Shown: piece after piece, positions 1 to 8,663 of the stretch | Numbering within the stretch: position 1 is the stretch's first letter | Layout: every line of letters begins with the position of its first letter | NCBI GenBank assembly: GCA_033875255.1 | Contig: JAWZSN010000003.1 | Coordinates: 191,501 to 255,500 of the forward strand | Direction: 5' to 3' | Length of the DNA: 64,000 bases | From: Marinimicrococcus sp033875255 | GTDB lineage: Bacteria > Pseudomonadota > Alphaproteobacteria > Geminicoccales > Geminicoccaceae | Notes under the pieces: model-generated | What the model was told of the DNA's origin: nothing | Databases searched by the model: none | Seen by the model: only the letters and a program-made list of their open reading frames with translations | Made by a program: the position numbers and the translations under genes

Positions 1-379
1 CCTGCTCGGCGGCAAGCCGGTACCAGCGTTCCGCCTCGTCCATATCCTGCGGCACGCCGTCGCCATGGTCGTGGAGGGCTCCCAGATTGTTCTGTGCCCG
101 GTGCTCGCCCTGCTCCGCAGCGAGGCGGTACCAACGTGCCGCCTCGGCGGCGTCCCTCCGTGCGCCGATGCCCATGGCATGGGCAAGGCCCAGCGCATAC
201 TGCGCGTCGGCATCACCGGCCTCGGCCAGCGGCCGCAGGCGCCCCACCGCGGCTGCAAAAGCTGCCTGCTCCCCGGGCTCGTCTGCTGTCATCGTGGGCG
301 CCCTCGTGGTGGTGCCGGTCATCGTGGCGCATCCGGCGAGCAGGAGCGCGGCCAGCGGCAGGGCGAGGGCGGCCTTCAC
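1..379 (-). CDS. SEL1-repeat lipoprotein, 3' end outside the window
   Basis: N-terminal 126 codons of a tetratricopeptide-like SEL1-repeat protein. The GTG start at 379 overlaps the TGA of the upstream SEL1 gene by 4 bases (GTGA), which suggests translational coupling. The N-terminus is a short signal peptide ending in a lipobox, LLLAGC, so an outer-membrane or periplasm-facing lipoprotein is likely. After about 25 linker residues come alpha-helical SEL1 repeats with the motifs AEAGDADAQ and EAARWYRLAAEQG. SEL1 repeats form solenoids that bind other proteins; the partner cannot be read from the sequence. It is the last visible gene of a four-gene tandem array. Only the 5' part lies in the window, so total length is unknown. 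Confidence 0.8.
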   Translation of the reverse strand, partial: MKAALALPLAALLLAGCATMTGTTTRAPTMTADEPGEQAAFAAAVGRLRPLAEAGDADAQYALGLAHAMGIGARRDAAEAARWYRLAAEQGEHRAQNNLGALHDHGDGVPQDMDEAERWYRLAAEQ

Positions 380-1875
380 CGTCCGGGTTCCATTCCCGCA
401 CCCTCGCGGATGAGCGCCTCGGCGCGCTCGGTCTCGGCCGGGGTGAGCGTGGGGGCGAGGCGGTCGCGGGCGGCGCCGGCGACCATGCGGACCACGTCGT
501 GGTCGGCCTCGGCGGCAAGGGTGAGGAGGGCGAAGGCCCGTGCCGGATCGCGCTCCACGCCGTCGCCGTCTGCCAGCATGGCGCCGAGATTGTAGCGGCC
601 GAAGGCGTCGCCCTGCGCGGCCGCCTTGCCATACCAGCGCGCCGCCTCGGCGGGATCCTGCGGAACGCCGCGGCCGCTCCGGTACATCTGGGCCAGCGCG
701 TGCTGCGCATTGGCGTCGCCCTGCTCCGCTGCCAGCCGGTAGAGGCGCGCGGCCTCGGCGTCATCCTGCGGGACGCCCTCGCCCCGTTCGTGCAGGACGG
801 CGAGGTTGAACTGCGCCTCAGGATCGCCCTGGCCGGCTGCCAGCCGGTAGAGGCGCACCGCCTCGGCAAGATCCTGCCGGACGCCCCTGCCTTCCTCGTA
901 CAGCAGCGCGAGGTTGTTCTGCGCGTCGGCGTCGCCCTGCTCGGCCGCCAGCCGATACCAGCGCGCGGCTTCGGCAGGATCCTGCGCCACGCCCATGCCG
1001 TCCTCGTGCATCAGCGCGACGCTGAGCTGGGCATCCGCCTCACCCTGCTCGGCGGAAAGCCGGTAGAGGCGTGCTGCTTCGGCGAGATCCTGCGGAACGC
1101 CTGTGCCCTTCCTGTACATGTGGGCCAGGTGGAGCTGTGCGTGTTTCTCGCCCTGGTCTGCCGCCAGCCGATACCAGCGCGCGGCTTCGGCAGGATCCTG
1201 CCTGACGCCCTTGCCCCGTGCATGCATCCAGCCGAGCGCGAATTGCGCCGTGGGATGCCCCCCGCCGGCTGCCAGCCGGATCAGGCGCGCCGCCTCGGCA
1301 TGATCCTCGGGCACGCCCCGGCCATCGAGATACTTGGTGCCGAGATTGAGCTGGGCGTCGGGAAGCCCCTGCGCGGCTGCGAGCCGCTGCAACCGCACCG
1401 CCTCGCGAAGGTCCTGCGCCACGCCTTCGCCCGTGGCATACATGGTGCCGAGATTGTTCTGGGCGGCGGCATCGCCCTGGTCTGCCGCCATGCGGTACCA
1501 CCGCGCGGCCTCGGCGTCGTCGAGGGGCACGTCTCGTCCCTCGTCGTAGAGCCAGCCGAGCTCGTACTGCGCGTTCGCGAGGCCCTGTCCGGCGGCGAGG
1601 CGATACCAGCGCACGGCCTCGGCTGGATCAGCCAGCGCGTCTGCGTAGGCGCGGCCGAGCAGGAACTGCGCATCCGCATCGCCCGCTTCGGCGAGCGGCA
1701 GCAGGCGCTCGACGAGCACCCTCTGCTCCTCCTTTTGCGCCGCCTCTTCCGCCGTGACGGCAAGGGGCACATCGGCGGGGCCGGCTGTGGTCACGCAGCC
1801 GGCCAACAGCAGCGCGGTCAGCGGCAGGGCGAGGCGGGCGGGCGGGCGGAGGGAGCGGCGGGGCAGGGCGGTCAT
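376..1875 (-). CDS. SEL1-repeat lipoprotein (499 aa)
   Basis: Exported SEL1-repeat solenoid. The ATG at 1875 was chosen over an upstream TTG at 1890 because the paralogue starting at 4197 begins with the same MTALPRRSLRPPARL sequence and the same leader bases. A hydrophobic stretch ends in LLLAGC (lipobox). Roughly twelve SEL1 repeats of about 36 residues follow, each resembling GV.QD.AEAARWYRLAAEQGDADAQ.NLG. The C-terminal cap (LAPTLTPAETERAEALIREG) is shared with the two upstream paralogues. Function is unknown. Family members are usually scaffolds or regulators of envelope or signalling complexes, but nothing here names a partner. It sits 27 bp downstream of the 764-residue paralogue and overlaps the next gene by 4 bases, so co-transcription is likely. 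Confidence 0.88.
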   Translation of the reverse strand: MTALPRRSLRPPARLALPLTALLLAGCVTTAGPADVPLAVTAEEAAQKEEQRVLVERLLPLAEAGDADAQFLLGRAYADALADPAEAVRWYRLAAGQGLANAQYELGWLYDEGRDVPLDDAEAARWYRMAADQGDAAAQNNLGTMYATGEGVAQDLREAVRLQRLAAAQGLPDAQLNLGTKYLDGRGVPEDHAEAARLIRLAAGGGHPTAQFALGWMHARGKGVRQDPAEAARWYRLAADQGEKHAQLHLAHMYRKGTGVPQDLAEAARLYRLSAEQGEADAQLSVALMHEDGMGVAQDPAEAARWYRLAAEQGDADAQNNLALLYEEGRGVRQDLAEAVRLYRLAAGQGDPEAQFNLAVLHERGEGVPQDDAEAARLYRLAAEQGDANAQHALAQMYRSGRGVPQDPAEAARWYGKAAAQGDAFGRYNLGAMLADGDGVERDPARAFALLTLAAEADHDVVRMVAGAARDRLAPTLTPAETERAEALIREGAGMEPGR

Positions 1876-2372
1876 GACGGCTCGCGGCAATTACTGGTGT
1901 GGTCAGGGATCGATCGCGGGTGGTGACCCGGGCGCCGCTTCCTGCGTCGGGACACGGCCGGCTCGCACCAGCGCCTCGGCCCGTTCGCGCTCGGCAGGAG
2001 TGAGCGTTGGGGCGAGCCGGTCGAGGGCCGTTTCCGCCAGCGCGAGGAGTGAATCCTCGGCGGCCTCGGCGGCCAGGGTGAAGAGGGCGGAGGCCCGGGC
2101 GGCATCGCGCTCCACGCCGCGGCCGTCCTCCACCAGAAGCCCGAGATTATAGAGGCCGTAGGCGTCGCCATTGTCGGCGGCGAGCCGGTACCAGCGGGCG
2201 GCTTCGGCGAGATCCTGCTTCACGCCCTGGCCGGTCTCGTGGAAGAAGCCCATCATGTTGCGGGCGTCCGCGTTGCCGCCCTCGGCGGCGCGGCGGTACC
2301 AGCCCACCGCCTTCTCGAGATCCTGCGGCACGCCCTTGCCGTTCTCGTACATGCCGGCCAGGGCGCGCTGCG
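1791..2372. repeat. Near-identical ~580 bp block, copy 1 (partner 4113-4694)
   Basis: This stretch covers the signal-peptide codons of one SEL1 gene, the 27-bp intergenic spacer and the last ~155 codons of the upstream SEL1 gene. It aligns with 4113-4694 at a constant offset of 2322 bp with only scattered substitutions, while the repeat regions outside are much more diverged. That points to recent duplication or gene conversion at the gene junctions. Confidence 0.85.
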
Positions 2373-4197
2373 CGTCGACGTCGGCCTGCTCGGCGGACAG
2401 GCCGTACCAGCGCGCCGCCTCCGCCTGGTCCTCGGCCACGCCCAGACCCAGCGCATAGAGCTCGCCCAGATTGAACTGGGCCACCTCGTCTCCCTGCTCG
2501 GCGGCGAGGAGAAAGAGGCGCCGCGCCTCCACCGGATCCGCCGGCACGCCCTCGCCGCGAACGAGCAGGTCGCCGAGATTGGTCTGGGCCTCGGGGTCGC
2601 CCTGCTCGGCGGCGAGGCGATAGAGCCGTGCCGCCTCGGCATCGTCCCGCGCGACGCCGAGGCCTTTGCGGTACAGGAGCGCCAGATTGTACTGGGCAGC
2701 GACGTCGCCCTGCTCTGCCGCCAGGCGATAGAGCCGCGCCGCCTCGGCATGATCCTGCGTCACGCCGCTGCCATCCTCGTACATCAGCGCGAGACTGAAC
2801 TGCGCATCGGCGTCGCCCTGCTCGGCCGCCAGCCGGTACCAGCGCGCCGCCTCGGCCGCGTCTTGCGGGACGCCCTGACCCAGCTGGTACTTGCTGGCGA
2901 GATTGAACTGGGCCGTCGCGTCACCCTGTTCGGCGGCCATTCGATACCAGCGCACCGATTCCGCATAGTCCTGTGCCACGCCCTCGCCGCGACCGTAGAG
3001 GACGCCGAGCTCGTTCGCCGCCTCGGCCATACCCTGCTCGACCGCCTGTCGGAACCAGCGGGCGGCCAGGGCGTGGTCCGGCGCCACGCCCTGGCCATGA
3101 ACGTAGAGGCGGCCGATCTCGTAGGCCGCCAGCGGCTCGCCCTGCTCGGCGGCCTTGCGATACCAGCGCAGCGCTTCGGCCGGATCCTTGGTCACGCCCC
3201 GTCCGTCACGGTACTTGCTGGCCAGATTGATCTGGGCGATGGGCTGACCCTGCTCGGCCGCCAGGCGGTACCAGCGGATCGCCTCGCTCATATCCTCGGG
3301 CACGCCCTCGCCGGTCGCGTAACGCACGCCCAGGGCGTTCCGGGCACCGGCATGACCCTGCGCGGCCGCCTGCCGGAGCCAATGCACGGCGGCCTCGTCG
3401 TCCTTCGCCACACCGTCGCCGGTGGCATAGCGCGCCGCCAGCGTGGCCTGCGCGCCGACATGACCCTGCTCGGCCGCCTTGCGGAACCAGCGCATGGCCT
3501 CGGCGTCGTCCTTCGCCACGCCGTTGCCGTCCGCATACATCCAGGCCAGCGTGTTCCGGGCGCCGGCTTGGCCCTGCTCGGCGGCCAGCCGATACCAGCG
3601 CACCGCCTCCGCATCGTCCTCCGGCACGCCGGTGCCATCGTCGTACATCTGGCCGAGCTGGTATTGTGCGTCGGCATTGCCCTGCTCGGCCGCCTTGCGA
3701 AGCCACGCGGCGGCCTGCACGACGTCCCGGGCGCCGTCTTCGCGGTTGAAGAAGAGTGCCCCGAGATTGCGCTGCGCCAGCGCGGCGCCCTGCTCGGCGG
3801 CAAGGCGGTACCAGTGCTCCGCCTGGGCCAAATCCTGCGGCACGCCGTCGCCGCGGTCATACATGCCGCCCAGATTGTTCTGTGCCCGGTAGTCGCCCTG
3901 GTCGGCGGCGAGCCGGTACCAGCGCACCGCCTCGGCGTCGTCCTCCGGGACGCCCCGGCCGTGGGCGTGGAAGAGGCCGAGGAGGAACTGCGCCTCGGCA
4001 TCGCCCGCCTCGGCCAGCGGCCGCAGGCGCTCGACCTCGGCTGCGTCCTCGGCCTTGCGCGCGGCTTCCGTTGCGGTGATCTGCGGCTGCGGTGCGCTCG
4101 GCCCTCCGGGCGTCACGCAGCCGGCCAACAGCAGCGCGGTCAGCGGCAGAACGAGGCGGGCGGGCGGGCGGAGGGAGCGGCGGGGCAGGGCGGTCAT
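1903..4197 (-). CDS. SEL1-repeat lipoprotein (764 aa)
   Basis: Large exported SEL1-repeat protein. It starts at ATG 4197, with a signal peptide ending in the lipobox LLLAGC and a short alanine/proline linker. About nineteen SEL1 repeats fill the rest (motifs EAVRWYRLAADQGDYRAQNNLG, GVPEDDAEA). The conserved C-terminal cap ends in APGSPPAIDP. That cap is almost the same as in the next paralogue upstream, whereas the central repeats differ, so the two genes have exchanged or copied their 3' ends. It lies 27 bp after the upstream paralogue and 27 bp before the next. The substrate or partner is unknown; the architecture says only that it is a periplasmic protein-protein interaction surface anchored by lipid. 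Confidence 0.9.
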   Translation of the reverse strand: MTALPRRSLRPPARLVLPLTALLLAGCVTPGGPSAPQPQITATEAARKAEDAAEVERLRPLAEAGDAEAQFLLGLFHAHGRGVPEDDAEAVRWYRLAADQGDYRAQNNLGGMYDRGDGVPQDLAQAEHWYRLAAEQGAALAQRNLGALFFNREDGARDVVQAAAWLRKAAEQGNADAQYQLGQMYDDGTGVPEDDAEAVRWYRLAAEQGQAGARNTLAWMYADGNGVAKDDAEAMRWFRKAAEQGHVGAQATLAARYATGDGVAKDDEAAVHWLRQAAAQGHAGARNALGVRYATGEGVPEDMSEAIRWYRLAAEQGQPIAQINLASKYRDGRGVTKDPAEALRWYRKAAEQGEPLAAYEIGRLYVHGQGVAPDHALAARWFRQAVEQGMAEAANELGVLYGRGEGVAQDYAESVRWYRMAAEQGDATAQFNLASKYQLGQGVPQDAAEAARWYRLAAEQGDADAQFSLALMYEDGSGVTQDHAEAARLYRLAAEQGDVAAQYNLALLYRKGLGVARDDAEAARLYRLAAEQGDPEAQTNLGDLLVRGEGVPADPVEARRLFLLAAEQGDEVAQFNLGELYALGLGVAEDQAEAARWYGLSAEQADVDAQRALAGMYENGKGVPQDLEKAVGWYRRAAEGGNADARNMMGFFHETGQGVKQDLAEAARWYRLAADNGDAYGLYNLGLLVEDGRGVERDAARASALFTLAAEAAEDSLLALAETALDRLAPTLTPAERERAEALVRAGRVPTQEAAPGSPPAIDP

Positions 4198-4694
4198 GAC
4201 GGCTCGCGGCAGTTACAGGTCTGGTCAGGGATCGATCGCGGGTGGTGACCCGGGCGCCGCTTCCTGCGCCGGGGCACGGCCGGTTCGCACCAGGGCCTCG
4301 GCCCGTTCGCGCTCGGCCGGGGCGAGCGTTGCCGTGACCCGGTCGCGGGCCGTTTCCGCCAGCGCGAGGAGTGAATCCTCGGCGGCCTCGGCGGCCAGGG
4401 TGAAGAGGGCGGAGGCCCGGGCGGCATCGCGCTCCACGCCGCGGCCGTCCTCCACCAGAAGCCCGAGATTATAGAAGCCGTAGGCGTCGCCATCGTCGGC
4501 GGCGAGACGGTACCAGCGGGCGGCCTCGGCGAGATCCTGCGGCAGGCCCTGGCCGGTCTCGTGGAAGAAGCCCATCATGTTGCGGGCGTCCGCGTTGCCG
4601 CCCTCGGCGGCGCGGCGGTACCAGTGCACGGCCTTCTCGAGACTCTGCGGCACGCCCTTGCCGTTCTCGTACATGCCGGCGAGCTCGCGCTGAG
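4113..4694. repeat. Near-identical ~580 bp block, copy 2 (partner 1791-2372)
   Basis: Second copy of the junction block. It contains the 3' end of the 803-residue SEL1 gene, the spacer and the signal-peptide codons of the 764-residue gene. Confidence 0.85.
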
Positions 4695-6636
4695 CTTTCG
4701 CGTCCCCCTGCTCGGCGGCAAGCCGGTACCATCGCGCCGCCTCGGCGGGATCCTCCTTTCCGTCCAGACCTAGGGCATGCAGTTGGCCCAGGGCGAATTG
4801 TGCAGCCAGGCTTCCCTGGCTCGCCGCCAGCAGAAAGAGACGCCGCGCTTCCGCCATGTCCTCCGGGACGCCCTCGCCCAGTACATGCAGGAAGCCGAGG
4901 ACGAACTGCGCATCGCGATGGTCCTGCCCGGCGGCGAGGCGGAGCCAGTGCGCGACCCTGGCAGGATCCTGCGGCACGCCGGTGCCGTCCCTGTACATGA
5001 GCGCAAGGTCGAGCTGGGCGTCCGCATCTCCCTGTTCGGCAGCCAGCCGGTACCGGCGCGAAGCCTCGGCGTCGTCCTCGGGGACGCCCTGGCCGGTCTC
5101 GCGGATGACGCCCATCATGTCGCGGGCGTCGGCGTCGGCGCCGTCGCCCTCGGCGGCGCGGAGGTACCAGCGCAGGGTCGCCTCGAGGTCCTGCCGCACA
5201 CGTCCGCCTATCCTGTGAATGCCGGCGAGCCTGTGCTCCGCGTCGAGATCACCGCGCTCGGCGGCGAGCGTGTACCAGCGCGCGGCCTCGGCAAGATCCG
5301 GCGCCATGCCCAGGCCCTCCTCGTGGACCAGGCCGAGGTTGAACATCGCCACCTCGTTGTCCTGCTCTGCCGCCAGCAGGTACAGGCGGCGCGCCTCGGC
5401 AGCGTCCTCCGGCACGCCCTCGCCATCGAGATAGAGGTTGCCAAGGAGGTTCTGGGCGAACGCGTCGCCCTGCGCCACCGCGAGGCGCAGGAGGCGGACG
5501 CCCTCCTTCGTGTCGAGCGGCACGCCCCGGCCGTCCAGGTACATGCTGGCGAGCTGGTACTGCGCGTCGGCGTCTCCCTGCTCTGCGCCGAGCCGGTAGA
5601 GGCGCGCCGCCTCCTCAAGGTCCTGCGGGACGCCCGTGCCTTCCTCGTAGAGCAGCGCGAGGTTGAACTGCGCCGCAAGGTCTCCCTGCTCCGCGGCGAG
5701 CCGGTAGAGGCGGGCGGCCTCCGCGCGGTCCTGCGGCACGCCGGTTCCCTGCTCATGCATGAGCGCGAGGCCGAACTGGGCGTCGGGATCTCCCTGCGCG
5801 GCGGCCAGCCGGTACCAGCGTGCCGCCTCCTCGAGATCCTGGTCCAGCCCCTGGCCGAACCGGTAGCGGTGCGCGAGGTTGAGCTGCCCGGTGGCATGGC
5901 CTTGCGCGGCTGCCTGGCGGTACCACCGCGCGGCCTTCGCGAGGTCGACTGGCACGCCCTTGCCCCGGCCGTAGGCCACGCCCATCATGTTCTGGGCACC
6001 GGCGTCGCCCCGGTTGGCGGCGCGGCGGAACCACCGCAGGGCGGCGGCGGGGTCCGGTGGCACGCCGTCTCCCTCCTCGAACATCCAGGCCAGGGAGAGC
6101 TGCGCGTCCAGCTCGCCGCCCCGCGCCGCGCGTTCCAGCCACGCCACCGCCTGCGCGGGATCGCGCTCCACGCCGACACCGTCACGGTAGCGGATGCCCA
6201 AATTGAGCGCCGCCAGCGGGTTGCCCTGCCTTGCCGCCCGGCGGAACCAGCGGACCGCCTCCTCATCGTCCTGCGGAACGCCTTCGCCCGTGCCGTACAT
6301 GGCGCCCAGGTTGTTCTGGGCGTGGCGCTCGCCCTGCTCGGCGGCGGCCCGGTACCAGCGCAGCGCCTCCGCGACGTCGCGCATTACCCCGTCGCCCTCG
6401 GCGTAGGCATATCCCAGGAGGTACTGCGCCTGGGCGTCGCCCTCCTCGGCCCTCTCGCGCAGGCGCTCGACCTCGGCGGCGGCCTCGGCGCGCCGCGCCG
6501 CCTCCTGCGCCGCGATCTCGTCGGGGCCGAGCGGCAGTGGCGCGGCGGTGGAGGTGGCGGCGGCGGCGAGCAGGGCGGCGGCCGCCAGCGAGAGACGAAG
6601 AACGCGGCGGAGCGGAAGAATGGGCAGGGCGGTCAT
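4225..6636 (-). CDS. SEL1-repeat secreted protein (803 aa), first gene of the array
   Basis: The longest of four tandem SEL1 proteins. The ATG at 6636 (MTALPILPLRR) is preferred over an in-frame start 48 bp upstream because it matches the paralogues' starts. Unlike them it has no lipobox cysteine: the leader ends in an AAAATSTAAP stretch typical of signal peptidase I cleavage, so it should be soluble in the periplasm. About twenty SEL1 repeats follow, with small deviations such as the extra residues in EGDGADADARDMMG. It ends in the same APGSPPAIDP cap as its neighbour. A lead gene without a lipid anchor followed by lipoprotein paralogues could mean a soluble and an anchored partner, but that is only inference. 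Confidence 0.9.
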   Translation of the reverse strand: MTALPILPLRRVLRLSLAAAALLAAAATSTAAPLPLGPDEIAAQEAARRAEAAAEVERLRERAEEGDAQAQYLLGYAYAEGDGVMRDVAEALRWYRAAAEQGERHAQNNLGAMYGTGEGVPQDDEEAVRWFRRAARQGNPLAALNLGIRYRDGVGVERDPAQAVAWLERAARGGELDAQLSLAWMFEEGDGVPPDPAAALRWFRRAANRGDAGAQNMMGVAYGRGKGVPVDLAKAARWYRQAAAQGHATGQLNLAHRYRFGQGLDQDLEEAARWYRLAAAQGDPDAQFGLALMHEQGTGVPQDRAEAARLYRLAAEQGDLAAQFNLALLYEEGTGVPQDLEEAARLYRLGAEQGDADAQYQLASMYLDGRGVPLDTKEGVRLLRLAVAQGDAFAQNLLGNLYLDGEGVPEDAAEARRLYLLAAEQDNEVAMFNLGLVHEEGLGMAPDLAEAARWYTLAAERGDLDAEHRLAGIHRIGGRVRQDLEATLRWYLRAAEGDGADADARDMMGVIRETGQGVPEDDAEASRRYRLAAEQGDADAQLDLALMYRDGTGVPQDPARVAHWLRLAAGQDHRDAQFVLGFLHVLGEGVPEDMAEARRLFLLAASQGSLAAQFALGQLHALGLDGKEDPAEAARWYRLAAEQGDAKAQRELAGMYENGKGVPQSLEKAVHWYRRAAEGGNADARNMMGFFHETGQGLPQDLAEAARWYRLAADDGDAYGFYNLGLLVEDGRGVERDAARASALFTLAAEAAEDSLLALAETARDRVTATLAPAERERAEALVRTGRAPAQEAAPGSPPAIDP

Positions 6637-6697
6637 GAAGGCTCGCAGCAATGGCAGGTCGGACCGTCGGCCCGGGCGCGGCACCGATCATGTCGAG

Positions 6698-6712
6698 CGC
6701 GATAATATCGCG
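6698..6712. promoter_or_regulatory. 15-bp perfect palindrome upstream of the SEL1 array
   Basis: The sequence CGCGATAATATCGCG is an inverted repeat with 7-bp arms around one central base. It lies 62 bp upstream of the first SEL1 start, in an otherwise GC-rich 147-bp gap. On the minus strand it contains TATTAT, which could be a -10 element, so a repressor binding here would cover the promoter. No matching -35 at 16-18 bp is obvious. The operator role is inferred. Confidence 0.4.
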
Positions 6713-6783
6713 TTAGACCGTTCAACCATCGCGTGCGAGACAGGGCAAGGGCCGAAGCCCGCCGCGCCAGCCGCCGCAGGCCT

Positions 6784-8058
6784 TCAGTACAGCAGGTCGC
6801 GGAACACCAGCGAGAGCTGCGGGACGTAGGTGATGATCCCGAGGCAGAGCATCACCGTGAGCACGAAGGGCAGGAGCCGCGGCACGATGCTCTCGAAGGG
6901 GATCCTGGCGACCTGGCAGGCGGCGAAGAGGTTCACGCCGAAGGGCGGGGTGATCATGCCCAGCGCCAGGTTCACCACCACGATCAGGCCGAAATGGACC
7001 GGATCGACGCCGAACTGCATGGCCACCGGCGTGAGGATCGGCGCCAGCACGATGATGGCGGCGGAGGTCTCGACGAACATGCCGACGACGAAGAGGAAGA
7101 CGTTGACCACCAGGAGGAAGAGGTAGGGGTCGGCGATGACGCCGCCGATCCACGCGCCCACAGCGGCCGGCACGCCGGCGCGGGTGATGAGGAAGCTGAA
7201 GAGGCCGGCGGCGGCGATGACGAAGAGGATGATGGTCGAGGAGATCACCGACTTTTGCAGCACCGAGGCGAGATCGCGCCAGCCGATGGCGCGGTAGACG
7301 CCCATGCCGATGGCGAGCGCGTAAAACACCGCCACCACCGAGGCTTCGGTGGGGGTGAACACGCCCTGGTAGATGCCGCCGATGACGATCACCGGCATGA
7401 TGAGCGCAAGGGCGGCGCGGCGGGTGGCGGCCGGCAGCGGCAGGCGGCCCTCGTGATCGTCGAGGCCCCAGCCGCGCCGGCGGCAGGCGAGCCACACATA
7501 GAGGGTGAGCGCGGCGCCGATCAGCAGCCCCGGGCCGATGCCCGCCACGAAGAGCTCGCCGATCGAGACCTCGGCGCTGACGCCGTAGAGGATCATCGGG
7601 ATCGAGGGCGGGATGATGACGCCGAGCTCGGCGGAGGTGGCCTGCAGCGAGGCGGCGAAATTGCGCGGATAGCCGTGCTTGGCCATCGCCGGGATGATGA
7701 TGGCGCCGATGGCGAAGGTGGTGGCGACGCTCGAGCCCGAGACCGAGGCGAAGATCATGCAGGTGAAGACGCACGAGCAGGCGAGCCCGCCCTGCACGCC
7801 GCCCACCACCGCCTTGGCGAAGTCGACCAGCCGGGCCGAGATGCCGCCGGCCTCCATGAGATTGCCGGCCAGGATGAAGAAGGGGATCGCCAGCAGCGGG
7901 AAGCTGTCGAGCGTGGTCATCAGCTTCTGCGCCACGACCACCAGCGGCATCGAGGTGAAGAAGGCGATGCCGCCGATGGAGGCGGCGAGGATGGCGACGG
8001 CGATGGGCACGCTCAGCGCGAACAGCACCACCATCGCCACCAGCATGAAGCTCGACAT
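6784..8058 (-). CDS. TRAP transporter large permease, DctM family (probable malonate uptake)
   Basis: The 424-residue large membrane subunit of a tripartite ATP-independent periplasmic (TRAP) transporter. It couples solute import to ion flow across the inner membrane. About twelve hydrophobic segments are visible. The DctM signatures PFFILAGNLM and GSGLGTT-like SGSSVATTFAIG lie in the first half, and LAPILTPVAMQFGVDPVHFG with NLALGMITPPFGVNLF near the C-terminus. It is the last gene of a minus-strand set: decarboxylase, P, Q, M. Spacing to the Q subunit is 27 bp. The substrate is not encoded in the permease itself; malonate is inferred from the adjacent malonyl-CoA decarboxylase, as in rhizobial matPQMAB loci. 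Confidence 0.93.
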   Translation of the reverse strand: MSSFMLVAMVVLFALSVPIAVAILAASIGGIAFFTSMPLVVVAQKLMTTLDSFPLLAIPFFILAGNLMEAGGISARLVDFAKAVVGGVQGGLACSCVFTCMIFASVSGSSVATTFAIGAIIIPAMAKHGYPRNFAASLQATSAELGVIIPPSIPMILYGVSAEVSIGELFVAGIGPGLLIGAALTLYVWLACRRRGWGLDDHEGRLPLPAATRRAALALIMPVIVIGGIYQGVFTPTEASVVAVFYALAIGMGVYRAIGWRDLASVLQKSVISSTIILFVIAAAGLFSFLITRAGVPAAVGAWIGGVIADPYLFLLVVNVFLFVVGMFVETSAAIIVLAPILTPVAMQFGVDPVHFGLIVVVNLALGMITPPFGVNLFAACQVARIPFESIVPRLLPFVLTVMLCLGIITYVPQLSLVFRDLLY

Positions 8059-8085
8059 CGCTGCGCTCCCGGGCCCGGCGCCGCT

Positions 8086-8625
8086 CTAGACTTCGTGGAT
8101 CACGGCGCTCTCGGGCGGCAGGCGGCCGAGCGAGCGGGCGATCTCCTCGCCGGCCCGCGCCACCACCGCGACGATCGAGAGAGCCGCCCCCACCGGAATC
8201 GCCAGATAGACCAGGGCGATGGAGATGCCTCCCCCGGTGAAGGGATTGTCGATGCCGGCGAGCATCTGGAAGCGCGCCCGCTGGACCATGTCGATGCCGA
8301 ACCACAGCATCACCAGCAGCACGCCCAGGCTGAGGCCGGCCACCGCGGCGACGACCGCCGCCCGGAACCGCCCTTTGGCCTTGGCGAGCAGCAGCTCGAC
8401 CGAGATCAGCGCGCCTGCCCGGAAGGTGGCGACGAGGCCCAGATAGACCATCCACACATTGAGCGAGCGGGCGGTTATCTCGGTCCACGCCGCCGGCTGC
8501 TCCAGGACGAAGCGGCTGATCACCTGCCACAGCGAGACGCAGGCCATGACCACGAGGAGCGCCATGGCCAGCCGCAGCGACCAGCGGAACACCTGCCGGT
8601 CGGCTTGGCGCAGGAGGTCGAGCAT
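8086..8625 (-). CDS. TRAP transporter small permease, DctQ family
   Basis: The 179-residue small membrane subunit of the TRAP transporter, which binds and stabilises the large DctM subunit. Four hydrophobic helices are visible. The family signature is seen as CVSLWQVISRFVL in helix 1, followed by WTEITARSLNVWMVYLGL. The ATG at 8625 gives a normal family length. It lies between the solute-binding protein gene (38 bp upstream) and the M subunit (27 bp downstream), which is the usual P-Q-M order. Confidence 0.93.
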   Translation of the reverse strand: MLDLLRQADRQVFRWSLRLAMALLVVMACVSLWQVISRFVLEQPAAWTEITARSLNVWMVYLGLVATFRAGALISVELLLAKAKGRFRAAVVAAVAGLSLGVLLVMLWFGIDMVQRARFQMLAGIDNPFTGGGISIALVYLAIPVGAALSIVAVVARAGEEIARSLGRLPPESAVIHEV

Positions 8626-8663
8626 GCTCAGGGTCTCCCGTGCCGGGCCTGCGTCTGCCGGAC

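Noticed and set aside
1..6636. SEL1 array considered as an immunity or effector cluster
   Set aside because: No effector, toxin or secretion genes flank it; only repeat proteins are visible, so no function was assigned.
94..6705. Long plus-strand frames across the SEL1 genes with regular repeats (e.g. LGRQPVPARRLG)
   Set aside because: The periodicity is the mirror image of the SEL1 repeat on the minus strand. No start signals, and the minus-strand reading has signal peptides and the known repeat consensus.
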